Origin: Megascapheus bottae
Taxonomy: Eukaryota > Chordata > Mammalia > Rodentia > Geomyidae
Assembly (NCBI GenBank): GCA_024803745.1
Contig: JANJXV010000002.1
Span: 38,833,001 to 38,897,000, forward strand
Direction: 5' to 3'
Length of the DNA: 64,000 bases
Shown here in pieces: positions 1 to 9,945 of this stretch; positions within the stretch are counted from its first letter, which is position 1, and every line of letters begins with the position of its first letter. Position numbers and translations under genes: made by a program. The notes below the pieces were generated by a model, which searched no databases, was not told where the DNA came from, and saw only the letters and a program-made list of their open reading frames with translations.

Positions 1-631
1 CATCTGCCAAGCTGGGAGAAGGAAGTGAATGAAAAAACAAGTGCAAAGTACGAGACATGTAAAACTAGGAAGGGTGGGATATGGAGATGCCAGCTGGGAT
101 CTTCGACGTGAGATTGTTTACAAGGAAATTGTCCTGTCACGTTGTTCTGCTGTGTATTACATTCATGACAGCTGTGCTGTTTTGGAAGTTGTTCAGGTGA
201 AGGTTAGCATACATAACAAAGTAGTAAACAAGTCATCCTCTATAGCTGGATGAAAATTTCTGAAGTAATTACTTTCTTGTAACTAGCATCTAACTAAAAA
301 TGTGAGATTTCTGTTTCTCTCTGTCTCACTTCTATAATCTCAGTTAACAGCCCCATGAGAAATGCTATAATTATGTCCAGCCTTCTGAAACTATATATAC
401 ATTTATATACATACATGTTTATATGAAGTTGTATCATGGGTACATTTGTGCTTTGCCACATTTAGACATTCTACATTGATGTGACAATAATTTTTTCTTC
501 CTTTCTGTTGATTAGTATTCAATGTATGAATTTGAAGAGACGATTTGTACTATTCATGTATATTTGCGATTTTGGTTTCATCCTAACTTCCAGTTACTTT
601 AATGGATTAAATCAAACCCAGTTTAAACCCA
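1..631. other. Unique AT-rich non-coding sequence
   Basis: I recognise no repeat family or exon structure. A 74-residue open frame at 29-253 has no motif, signal peptide or splice context I can recognise, and I treat it as chance. The first 250 bases are less AT-rich than the rest and could be the edge of something outside the window. Confidence 0.5.
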
Positions 632-785
632 AAGCTGCAACCCTATCTACTCAGGAGGCTAAGATCTCTGGAGCATGGTTCACATCCAGCCCATCCTAAT
701 TAACTATCCAAAAGCAGGAAATAGAAATGTGGCTAGAGTGACAGAGTGCTATCCATGAGTTCAAACACAGGCTCTGAGTTTATGT
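632..785 (+). mobile_element. B1-Geo composite SINE, degraded
   Basis: The 7SL/B1-like motif CTACTCAGGAGGCTAAGATCT is followed by a relic of TAATTAACTA and a worn right half with a 'gagttcaa' B-box relic. The order matches the better copies at 38.2 and 50.0 kb. The right end is badly decayed and I see no target-site duplication. Confidence 0.5.
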
Positions 786-820
786 AGTAGTATCATCACC
801 TACACGAAAAGGGCAGGTAT

Positions 821-1345
821 AGAACCTCCATACTGCTTTCCAGAGTGGTTGAACAAGTTTATATTTCATTAACATTGTAATAGAATTCTCTTTTGGCCAC
901 ATCCCCACCAGCATGTATTATTGTTAGTTTTCTTAATAATGGCCATTCTAAGTGGGTAAGGTAGAATTTCAATGTTGTTTTCATTTCATTTCTACGTGGG
1001 TCTATTGTTCATTTTACGTCATCTTCTAAGAAGTCCCTCTTTAAATCTTTAGCCCATTTATTAATTGGGTGGTTGTTTATTTGAGGTTTTGTTTTCTGGG
1101 GATTTACATTTTTGAGCTCTAAGTATATTTTACATGTGAGACTAAATACATTGCATAGCTAGTCCACTATATTGCTACTAGAAATATTCTTGTATTTTGT
1201 GGGTTATCTATTCATCTTGCTAACTATGTCCTTTGTGGGGAGAGAAAAAACTGGAAGAAAAGGAAGGAAAAAGAGACAGTGTTGGAAAAGAAATGTATTC
1301 ATTATGTAACTGTATCCCCTCTATATATCATCTTTACAACAAAAG
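821..1345 (+). mobile_element. L1 fragment with 5' inversion
   Basis: Bases 821-1217 read as L1 ORF2 C-terminal sequence on the minus strand (reverse complement of the 'caaccactctggaaagcagtatgg' region back to 'aaaggacatag'). From about 1218 the strand flips: a purine-rich 3' UTR and the L1 terminus ATGTAACTGTATCCCCTCT appear in sense. An antisense ORF2 block joined directly to a sense 3' end is what twin priming leaves. Part of ORF2 and the 3' UTR is missing at the junction. The A-tail has been replaced by the adjoining (GGAAA)n tract. Confidence 0.65.
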
Positions 1346-1496
1346 GAAAGGAAAGGAAAGAAGAGGAGAGGAGAGGAGAAGAAAGGAGAGGAGAGGAGAG
1401 GAAAGGAGAGGAAAGGAAAGGAAAGGAAAGGAAAGGAAAGGAAAGGAAAGGAAAGGAAAGGAAAGGAAAGGAAAGGAAAGGAAAGGAAAGGAAAGG
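1341..1496 (+). repeat. (GGAAA)n pentanucleotide microsatellite
   Basis: A purine-only tract of GGAAA units, with GAGAG variants at its 5' side and near-perfect units in the 3' half. It begins where the L1 poly(A) tail should be, so it most likely grew from that tail. The Lys/Glu/Arg-rich and Phe/Leu/Ser-rich open frames crossing it are repeat translations, not proteins. Confidence 0.95.
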
Positions 1497-2968
1497 GCAA
1501 ATGAATGGAGTGACCGATCATGTTAAATCTATCCAATTGTCTCCCTTCTGAAGTATGATCATTGGTTGGCAAATTTCCTTACAGATGATGAGTACCAGCT
1601 CCACTATAAGGGCTGCTCCAGCAAGGATCATCTCTTTCAGTTTATTTCATACCATGGTTTGTCTCTGTTGGGTGCTCTCTGAGTTTTCTGCATCGAGTTC
1701 TGGGATTCCAGAGACCTCTAAACAACTACACATTTTACTACATATGTAACAGGTACAATAGGTTTCATGTTTGTTTCATTATGCTCCAATGGCAAATCAT
1801 TCCGTATCTCTGCTAAATAAATATGTGTCCATCCAGACACAGACACGCATATGTACACCTCTTGCCCGTGTTTTGGTTTCCAGTTCCCAATCAATTGTAA
1901 CTGAAGTAAGTATTCATTGTCTCTGGTGAAGGGAGTGTTACTGTCCCTTGGAGGTATCTCTGTGTTTCAAGCAGGAACAACTTGTTCACCTGCCATCTGG
2001 AATATGTCTCAGTTAGGAAACTTACACAAATTTTCTCTTGATTGTCCACAAAAGGATTGTTCATCTATGGGCCTGTGACTCTCCCTGTCCCTGCCTTGTG
2101 CTGTTAATGTTTGTCTGGGGGAGAGTGGTGTTTCTGAGGCACACAGACAAAGCTTTCCTTTTCACCCACTGCTATCTGCTTCTATGTCCCATTGAGGGGA
2201 TTAAAAAGAAACAAACACAAAAGAGAAAGATGGAGGATCATGCTTCCCCTGTGCATCACATATCCAGTCTGAGATTCACTAGAAAGAAGAGAAAATAGCT
2301 AGGCCAGCTACTCCCCAGGGACCTCCATAAAAAGCTGTACTTGAATTGAAATCACCTTATTTTTATTTCAGTTCTGAAGATAAAGGTAAAGATGGGCAGA
2401 ACGAGAAATGCCTTCCCCTATTTTTACTCAGTCTTGCTCTTAGGAAGCTTATGGGTTTCTAGGAGGCTGTAAACTTCATTTCATACTATTCCTGCTCAGC
2501 AACAATCACACATAGCAAATGATGACTGTAGTACCAAAGATGAATTGACTATTTGGGTAAGACTTGCTAGTGGTTTGGAACCATTTCCCTGAATAAAGTA
2601 TCTTTCATTAGGATATTCTGTATAATACATCTTGTGTGATATGTTTAAAAAATTATTTCCAAGCAATAAATAAACATGAATTTTAAGACTATATGTAAGA
2701 ATTAGAACACCATTATACATTTACTACCAATTTAATTTTGTTAAGCAGATAATTTAACTTTGTAAATGTTCATTAAGTGCAACTTAACATCTGTCAGGTT
2801 ATCTATAGCCAATTAAGTTACTCTATAGATATTTCACAAAATATATCCTATCTATAATCTATCAAGTGGAGAAAAATAGCAATGTGAGTTAACCTCTATG
2901 CAAAGCTAGGGGAGGGAAGAGGGTTCTACTATTTTTATTTTGTTATGATTAATTGATTTTTGATATCT
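1497..2968. other. Unique non-coding sequence
   Basis: No repeat family is recognised. Short open frames at 1555-1749 and 2038-2298 lack plausible splice sites and motifs. The part from 1880 to 2320 is somewhat less AT-rich. I see nothing that supports a gene. Confidence 0.5.
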
Positions 2969-3157
2969 GGCCTTGAATTCAAGGACTCATACTTTTCAAC
3001 ATGATGCTGTACCATGTGAGCCTTGCTTGCAGCAACATTTACTGACTGTGTTGGAGGTGGAGTCTCACAAAATTCTCTGTCCCTACTGGCTTCCTGCCAT
3101 GATCCTCTGTATCTCAGACAGAGTAGCTAGACTTATGAGTTTGAGCCAACAGCACTT
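2969..3157 (-). mobile_element. B1-Geo composite SINE, old
   Basis: On the minus strand the order is B1-like head then Geo-like tail. On the plus strand one reads a 'cttgaattcaaggac' B-box relic, 'catgtgagcc', 'ggagtctcac', 'ctggcttcctgc' and 'gagtagctag', each matching better antisense copies at 45.7 and 44.7 kb. It is heavily mutated. The L1 3' end that follows may have inserted at its edge. Confidence 0.5.
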
Positions 3158-3362
3158 TTTATTTTTTTATAATTTTTTGTGATTAATAGAAGGGTTACAT
3201 TATATTCACCAGATAGAAGGTATATAACTTCACAAACATTGATACCCTTTCTCATTATATGGTCCCCATTTCCCTCCCACTCTCCCTCCCGCTTATCTTG
3301 ATTGCCTCCCTTCCCTTTCCAATTTCAAATAACCAATTAAGCACATATAAAATATATCAGAA
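3158..3362 (-). mobile_element. L1 3' end, 5'-truncated
   Basis: A T-rich start is followed by 'gattaatagaagggttacattatatt' in two pieces and then the C-rich 3' UTR (antisense of the G-rich polypurine tract typical of L1 3' UTRs), ending near 'aatatatcag'. It belongs to the same 3'-end lineage as the copies at 7.7, 17.1 and 40.3 kb. Only about 200 bases of 3' UTR remain and there is no coding sequence. Confidence 0.75.
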
Positions 3363-3659
3363 AGCAAGGTGAAATGTTTATTATTTTTTTAAATGAGAGT
3401 TTTGTCTGTGGAACCTCTAAAAGTCTAAGGTTGATAGCTTTATGAGGCAGGATGAGTTTCAGGAAATGAAGATGGGGAAAGGCGGTATAGAGATGAACTT
3501 TGTTTTCTTCTTAATAGCAGTCTGAGTCATTATAAAACAAGTGTCACACAAGAAATATTGGATATATTTCTGACTCAGTTTGCTTTACAAAAGCCCATTC
3601 GCTCTCCCAGTCTATAAAACTAAAATATTGGAGGGTAGTTTTAATACTGCAAATTTTTT
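3363..3659. other. Unique non-coding sequence
   Basis: AT-rich DNA with no recognised repeat or gene signal. Confidence 0.5.
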
Positions 3660-3785
3660 CCTTACAGAATACTTCACAATTTCAAAGCATTGACACATAA
3701 CTTACTCCATTTCAAACTCACAGAGACTTCCCCTTTACATGTGAATAAAAAGTACAGCTTGATAAAGGACTAGTCTGGGATCACA
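3660..3785 (+). mobile_element. MIR-like ancient SINE relic
   Basis: The run 'ttcaaagcattgacacata...actcca', then 'cccctttacatgtgaataaa' and 'gggatcacaaaa' follows the order of the MIR core ('ttcaaagcatttcaca', 'cccattttacagatga', 'ggtcacac'). The match is by eye and weak, as expected for an element of this age. Confidence 0.4.
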
Positions 3786-4183
3786 AAAGACTGGCAAAGT
3801 AAAATGTAAGACATTTGTTAAACTCTTCTTATATTTATCTCTCTTTTTCTCAGGCTCATTATAACTGTCAAAAGGTAGTTATCAAAGTATATTTTAGTTC
3901 ATGTAGAATGGATGAACTTTTATTCTAAAAATTGGTAAGTAATAAACATTTTTCCAGGACTTGAACTGGGTCAATTTCATGAAGATATACACAAACATGT
4001 TGATGCACATACTAAAAAAGACCAATGTGCATGAAAGTTTCATGTGTCAGGAGAAGGGTCTCTGTCAGACTAGAGGAGTTTCACCCTCTAAGTTGGGAAG
4101 CAACTTTTCAAGCAGCTTCATGAACTGTTTTCTACAAAGCAAGCTGAGATAACATACGTGATCAGATCCTTTTAAAACACTGG

Positions 4184-4577
4184 TCAAGTAGATGTGGTAT
4201 TTATACACAATGGAATTCTATGCTGCCATCAGAAAGGATGACATTGCCCCATTTGAAAGGAAATGGAAAGACTTGGAAAAAAAATCATACTAAGTGAAGT
4301 AAGCCAGACCCAAAGGAACATAGATAGGCTCAATGGTTTCCCTCACTGGTAATAATTAGTACACATCTAAGACTCTCCTACCAGAGGATTGCAATAGCAC
4401 AAAACCTAGATAAGTAAGGTCATGCGAGATGAGGCTAAATGAAAGGATCTCCCAAATATGGAAACGAGAGCTTTATATCCCGTGATTGTTGTTCTTAATG
4501 TACTATGTTATCTCTATTCTCATTTGTTGCCCTTTGGTTAATTTCATATTGTTACTGTATCTGACTTTGTTACCTGG

Positions 4578-4609
<32 letters not shown>

Positions 4610-4795
4610 TTGATTATTTCAAATAGGAAAGGGAAGGGTGGAAAACAAGATAATTGGGAGAGGGTAAGGGGAGGGAAATGGGGACAAAAACATGAGAAGG
4701 GGCATCAATGTGTGAGAAGTAATGCACCTAATACCTGCCGAATGTAACTGTAACCCCTCTATATATTAAAATAAAAATGAATAATAAGAAAAGAA
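4184..4795 (+). mobile_element. L1 3' fragment, 5'-truncated
   Basis: It starts inside the last part of ORF2 (the 'gatgtggtatttatacacaatgg' region, encoding the V-F-I-H-N-G type motif near the ORF2 C-terminus), runs through the 3' UTR polypurine tract, and ends in GTAACTGTAACCCCTCTATA and an A-rich tail. A (TA)n tract at 4579-4610 lies in the UTR. Short flanking matches (AAAACACTGGT at 4175-4185, AAAACCACTGGT at 4796-4807) look like a TSD with one indel. Confidence 0.85.
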
Positions 4796-4876
4796 AAAAC
4801 CACTGGTAGTCAATACCTCTACCAGAGTAGCTGGATGTGTCCAGTTAATTGAAATTGACATTAAAAATAATTTAAA

Positions 4877-5727
4877 TCTTTCCATTTCCTAACAAATGGG
4901 GTGATGTCATTCTTTCTGACAGCAGCATAGAATTCCATTGTATACAAATACCACAACTTGTTGATCCACTCATCAACTGAGGGACATCTAGGTTGGTTCC
5001 ATATCTTTGCTATAGTGAATAGTGCTGCAATGAACATTGCTGTGCTAGTGGGTTTAGTATGTCCTTGTTTCTGGATGGTTGGGTAAATGCCAAGTAGTGG
5101 AATTGCTGGGTCATAGGGGAGTTCTATGTTTAGCCTTTTGAGGCACTGCCACACTGCTTTCCATAGTGGGAGTTTGCACTCCCACCAACAGTGTAGTAGT
5201 GATTCCTCCTGGCCACATCCCCTCCAGCATAAGTGAAGTAAGCCAGACTCAAAGGAACTTAGGCTCAATGGTTTCCCTCATTTGTCATAATCAGTAGAAA
5301 CCTTGGGCTCTACTAGCAGAGATTTGCAATAGAGCAAAATCTTGATACATAAGGACATATAATGTGAAACTAATTGAAAGGACCTCCAGGATATTGAAAC
5401 AAAAGCCATATAATGAATGATTGTTGTCCTTAATGTACTATGTTGTCTCTCATCTCCTTTGCTGTCCCTTGGTTATCTCATATTGGTATAGTATCTCACT
5501 TTGTTATCTGATATATTGAATTTATTTGTATTTGGATATTTGAAATTTGATAGGGAAGGGGGGAAAACCAAGACGGGTGGGGGGTATGGGAGGGGGAGGG
5601 AAATGGGTACCAAGACATGTGAAAGGGTATCAATGTATGTGAATTAATGCACCTTCTATCTGGCAAATATCACGTAACCCTTTTACTAATTACAATAAAA
5701 AATTAATTAAATAAAAAAACAAAAAAC
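4877..5727 (+). mobile_element. L1 with 5' inversion (twin priming)
   Basis: Bases 4877-5230 are ORF2 C-terminal sequence in antisense. Bases 5231-5727 are the immediately following L1 sequence in sense, from 'aagtgaagtaagcc' through the 3' UTR to CCCTTTTACTAATTACAATAAAA-type termination. In L1 coordinates the two blocks abut with only about 18 bases missing. A possible imperfect TSD is AAAAATAATTTAAA (4863-4876) against AAAAGTAATATTTAAA (5728-5743). The minus-strand open frame across 5230 is a junction artefact at its start but is genuine ORF2 coding in its body (motifs [31 protein letters not shown]). Confidence 0.85.
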
Positions 5728-5844
5728 AAAAGTAATATTTAAAGCTTACATTTTATTATCTGTAAGTAGTTGTACAGAGGAGCTATCATTCAACATGGCT
5801 TCCTTGGCTCTCAGTTGACTTGCTTTGTTCAAAACTGATACTAC

Positions 5845-6012
5845 ATGCTATATTGTATATACATTTATTTGTTTATTTGAAATAGGAAAGGGCTGTGGAG
5901 AGGGAAATGGGGACAAAAACATAAGAAGGGATATCAATGTGTGAGAAGTAATGCACCTACTATCTGACGAATGTGACTGTAACCCCTCTATACAGTACCT
6001 CAATTAAAAAAA
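5845..6012 (+). mobile_element. L1 3' UTR end, short
   Basis: It begins near 'gtttatttgaaatagg', has the G/A-rich 3' UTR block and the terminus 'gactgtaacccctctatac', and ends in an A-rich tail. It contains no coding sequence. Another L1 3' fragment starts 18 bases downstream, so this is either two insertions side by side or a piece duplicated during insertion. Confidence 0.75.
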
Positions 6013-6029
6013 GAATCAAGCCAAGAAAG

Positions 6030-6765
6030 AAGTGCTGTCCTTGATATTTACCCAAAATGAAACAAGGGCATACTAAAGCTGCAAGCACAATGATGTGTAT
6101 TCATTGCAGCTTCATTTACCAGAGCTTAGATATGGAACCAACCCAGATGCCACTCAGTAGATGAATGGATCAAGAAGATGTGGTATTTATACACAACGGA
6201 ATTCTATGCTGCCATCAGAATAACATCGGTCCATTTGTAAGGAAATGGAAAGACATGAACAAAAAAATCATATTAAGTGAAGTAAGCCAGAGCCAAAGAA
6301 ACACAGACTCCATGGTATCCCTTATTTGTAATAATTGGTATACAACTAGGATTCTCTTAGCAGAGGATCACAATAGCTCAATAGCTATGGCCATATAGGA
6401 TGAGTCTAAACAAAATGAACTCCAGGGTATGGAAACAAGATGTTTATCTTTGTGATTATTGTTCTTAATATACTATGTGAAGTTATTTCTTTTTTTCCTC
6501 TTATGGCTCATCTCACATTGTTACTGTATCTGACTTTGTTACCTAATATATTGTATATATGTTTATTTGAAATAGGGAAGGGAAGGGGGAAAAACAAGAT
6601 GATTGGGAGGGGGTGGGGAAGGGAAATGGGGACAAAAACATGAGAAGGGGTATCAATGTGTGAGAAGTAATGAATCCACTACATGGTGAATGTAACTGTA
6701 ACCCCTCTATACATTAACCCGACAATAAAATACAATTTAAAAAAAATAAAAAAAATTTAAAAATC
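6030..6765 (+). mobile_element. L1 3' fragment with ORF2 C-terminus
   Basis: It opens in ORF2 at 'gatatttacccaaaatg', proceeds through 'accaacccagatgcc', the 'ttatacacaacggaattc' region and 'agtgaagtaagccaga', then the full 3' UTR to 'aactgtaacccctctatacatt' and a long A-rich tail. ORF2 is broken by frameshifts. A plus-strand open frame (6165-6398) covers part of the ORF2 C-terminus only. Confidence 0.85.
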
Positions 6766-7549
6766 CCATAGGAACTTGAAATTATAAGGAGGAATATTTT
6801 CAGCAAACATACAATCACCTAGCTCAATTAATATTCAGGACCACGTTAGACACATGAGAAATAATCCAACACACTTCACAGTTCTGTCAGCTGTATCTGA
6901 AGAGTTATGTAGAATACTATAAAGCTGAGTCAGTCACCTGTGTATTGAGATGAATGGCTATGAGGGAGGGCTAATGAGTTGATCCAGTGATACTTAAGAA
7001 CCATAGTAAAATTAGCTTAGATGAGGTTGTAATTCCTTTTTTTCATCATGGATTTTATTTTCTTCTGTCAAAGTCATAATACTGAATAGACTTTAAGTGA
7101 TTTAAAGCTCCATAATAGTTTCACTTTTCATATCTCATTAATTACTTACCATTAGAATGATGGCCAACCCCACAAATGAAAATACGGAAATAGGTTGAAA
7201 TGATGGACTATAAACCTTGCTTTTGGCTGCAGTAAATATGAAGAGAGCTCATTATGTAAGATGCTTTAATACTTAACATACAAGGAAAATAAAATTTTGC
7301 AACAATTAAACTTATTCATTTTATGTGGAAAAGGTAATAATAAGTTTGAAAAGCCTCAGAAAATCTTTTCCTTTTTTGATAATGCTCTCAAAAATAGAAA
7401 AGAATGAAGAATATCCTTATTTAGTCATATAAAGTATATTGTTACTTTCTCATTACTGCATAGAATTTATGGAGAGTAGGGAAAGTAATGAGTAAAACAA
7501 CACAAGTGTTCCCTTAAAAAATCCACAAAGTTAAATATAAGTTTTTGTT
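6766..7549. other. Unique AT-rich sequence
   Basis: I recognise no repeat here and no coding potential or RNA gene. Confidence 0.5.
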
Positions 7550-7696
7550 ATTTTTTTAATTTACTTTTGTGGTCAGAGTGATGTACAGAAGGGTTACAGT
7601 TACACCCATGTTGAAAAGTTCATTTCTAATATATTGTCCTGTGACTGTTTCTGTTGCATTGGTTTACCTTTTTTTCCTTTACCTCAGCATTTTTCT

Positions 7697-9101
7697 TTTT
7701 TTTGCCTTTATTTTTTATTGTAATTAATAAAAGGGTTACATGATATTTGCCATATAGAAGGTGCATTAATTCACATACATTGATACCCTTTCTCATGTCT
7801 TGGTACCCTTTACCCTCCCCCCACCGCCCCCCCCCCCGTCTTGGTTTTCCCCTCTTCCCTATCAAATTTCAAATAATCAAATACAAATAAATTCAATATA
7901 TCAGATAACAAAGTGAGGTACTGTAACAATATGAGATACCCAAGGAATAGCAAAGGAGATGAGAGATAACATAGTACATTAGGGACAACAATCATTCATT
8001 ATATGGCTTTTGTTTCAATATCCTGGAGGTCCTTTCAATTAGCTTCATACTATATGGCCTTATGTATTAAGGTTTTGCTCCATTGCAGATCTCTGCTAGT
8101 AGAGCCCAAGGTTTCTACTGATTATGACAAATGAGGGAAACCATTGAGCCTAAGTTCCTTTGAATCTGGCTTACTTCACTTAATATGATTTTTTCTAAGT
8201 CTTTCCATTTCCTAACAAATGGGGCGATGTCATTCTTTCTGACAGCAGCATAGAATTCCATTGTGTACAAATACCACAACTTGTTGATCCACATCACCAT
8301 GCACTAGAATTAACTCCAAATGGATCAAAGACCTAGAGGTAAAAGCTGACACACTGAAAACTACAAGAAGGAATAGGAGATACACTAGGCCTCCTTGGCA
8401 CAGGTTGAAACTTTCTTAAGGACCAAAAATCACAACAAATCAGAGAAAGGCTGGATAAGTGGGACTGCATTAAACTGTAGAGCTTTTGTATGGCAAAGGA
8501 CATGGCTAGTAAATTAATTAGGAAGCCTACAGAGTGGGAGAAGATCCTCACCAACCAAACAACAGACAAAGGCCTCATATCTAAAATGTATCAACAACTC
8601 AAAACATTGAATCACTCCCAAACTAATCTCCAAAGTAACAACCATCCCATTAAAAAATGGGCCAAAGACTTAAAGAGAGTCTTCTCTGAAGAAGAAACAA
8701 AAATGGCCTATAGACACATGAAGAAATGTTCAACATCTCTGGTCATAAAAGAAATGCACATCAAAACAATTCTAAGATTCCATCTCACTCCAGTTAGAAT
8801 GGCCAGGATCAGGAAAATGAATAATAACAAATGCTGGAGGGGATGTGGCCAGAAGGGATCACTACTACACTGTTGCTGGGAGTGTAAACTCATTCAACCA
8901 CTATGGAAAGCAGTATGGCAGTGCCTCAAAAGGCTAAACATAGAACTCCCCTATGACCCAGCAATTCCACTACTTGACATTTACCCAACCATCCAGAATC
9001 TAGGGCATACTAAATCCACTAGCACAACAATGTTCATTGCAGCATTACTCACCATAGCAAAGATATGGAACCAACCTAGATGTCCCTCAGTTGATGAGTG
9101 G
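7697..9101 (-). mobile_element. Twin-primed L1 insertion, 1.4 kb
   Basis: The insertion is flanked by an exact 16-base TSD, ACCTCAGCATTTTTCT, at 7681-7696 and 9102-9117. Sense L1 on the minus strand spans 8292 back to 7697: the ORF2 C-terminus, 3' UTR and T-run (the tail in antisense). Bases 8293-9101 are the preceding ORF2 segment in the opposite orientation. The blocks abut in L1 coordinates, sharing GTGG at the junction. This is a complete, clean record of one inverted insertion. Confidence 0.95.
8490..9101 (+). pseudogene. L1 ORF2 C-terminal fragment (inverted block)
   Basis: About 204 codons stay open in one frame, from MAKDMASKL to the end of the L1 block. Recognisable ORF2p features are the [25 protein letters not shown] region, the Cys-rich C-terminal segment (NNNKCWRGCGQKGSLLHCCWECK), and [15 protein letters not shown] followed by IAKIWNQPRCPSVDEW. 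The endonuclease and reverse transcriptase domains are absent. It reads on the plus strand because of the 5' inversion, while its natural end lies on the minus strand at 8292-8180. It is not a functional gene; the intact frame suggests the insertion is not very old. Confidence 0.85.
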
Positions 9102-9392
9102 ACCTCAGCATTTTTCTGTTCCCCTTTCCTTCCCTAATTCAAATAATTGCATATACAGTACACCAGGTACCAAAGTCATATACAGGGACAACAGGGGACA
9201 AACCATAGGGGAAAAGGAATGAACAAAGAAATAGCTTCACATAGTACATTAAAAACAACAACCACGAAGAAAAATCTCTTGTCTCCATATCTTGGAGTTC
9301 ATTTTGCTTAGCATCATTTTTACATAGCTACTGAGCTATTTTGATCATATTGAGTGAGGTAATCAAGAACCAAGAAAACAGACTCCATGGTA

Positions 9393-9718
9393 AATAAAAG
9401 TTCTAATACCAGACTATTGTAGTACTCTAATTCCTAAATAAACTGTATGTGAGAATAGTCTTTACAGTTATTGAAATATGTGTTTAGTGTCTCCAGCTTG
9501 CTTTAGTAAGTCAGAACATCAATACTAAGTCTGTGTGAATCTAAATTTACAGCTTTTGCCCTAGTGATTAATACACAGCTAGATGAGAGAACCACTGTGA
9601 AAGACATTCAAGTCACACATTAAATTTGAATATATTTGTTATCTGTACATATTTCATATACATGTTTACACAAATGATATTTCTGTGAAAATTTAAAGTA
9701 TATAAAAGAGTGATTTAT
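9393..9718. other. Unique AT-rich sequence
   Basis: No repeat, RNA gene or coding signal is recognised. Confidence 0.5.
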
Positions 9719-9945
9719 GCCAGATGCAGGTGGCCCATGCCTATAACCAGAGGGTGTAACAGAGAATCAAGGTCAAAGCCAGTCCAGAAGGAAGATAAGG
9801 AGAGTCTGTGATATGTTTTTATCTCCAATTACCAACCAGAAATCTTAAGTAGTGCTGTGGCTCAACTGTTAGAGCACTAGACTCAAGCCAAAAATCTTAA
9901 GGAGAATGCCCGTGAGTTCAAGCCCCAGTACGTGTGCAAAATATA
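9719..9945 (+). mobile_element. B1-Geo composite SINE
   Basis: A B1-like head ('gatgcaggtggcccatgcctataac') is followed by 'atctccaattaccaaccagaaa', then the Geo half ('gtgctgtggctcaactgttagagcac' and 'gagttcaagccccagt'). It is moderately diverged, with no clear TSD. Confidence 0.75.

Larger units (their letters stand above)
7550..9392 (-). mobile_element. Older L1, split by a younger L1
   Basis: The left part (7550-7696) carries an L1 terminus in antisense ('gtacagaagggttacagttac'). The right part (9102-9350) continues its 3' UTR in antisense after the younger insertion at 7697-9101. At about 9350-9392 the strand flips again to a sense fragment ('gtgaggtaatcaagaaccaag'), so this host element also shows a short 5' inversion with a gap of roughly 70 bases in L1 coordinates. 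It is more diverged than its guest. Confidence 0.7.

Noticed and set aside
1233..1572. Three overlapping open frames rich in Lys/Glu/Arg or Phe/Leu/Ser
   Set aside because: They are six-frame readings of the (GGAAA)n microsatellite.
4861..5268. 135-residue open frame on the minus strand as a gene
   Set aside because: Its body is L1 ORF2 C-terminus and its start lies across the inversion junction at 5230/5231.
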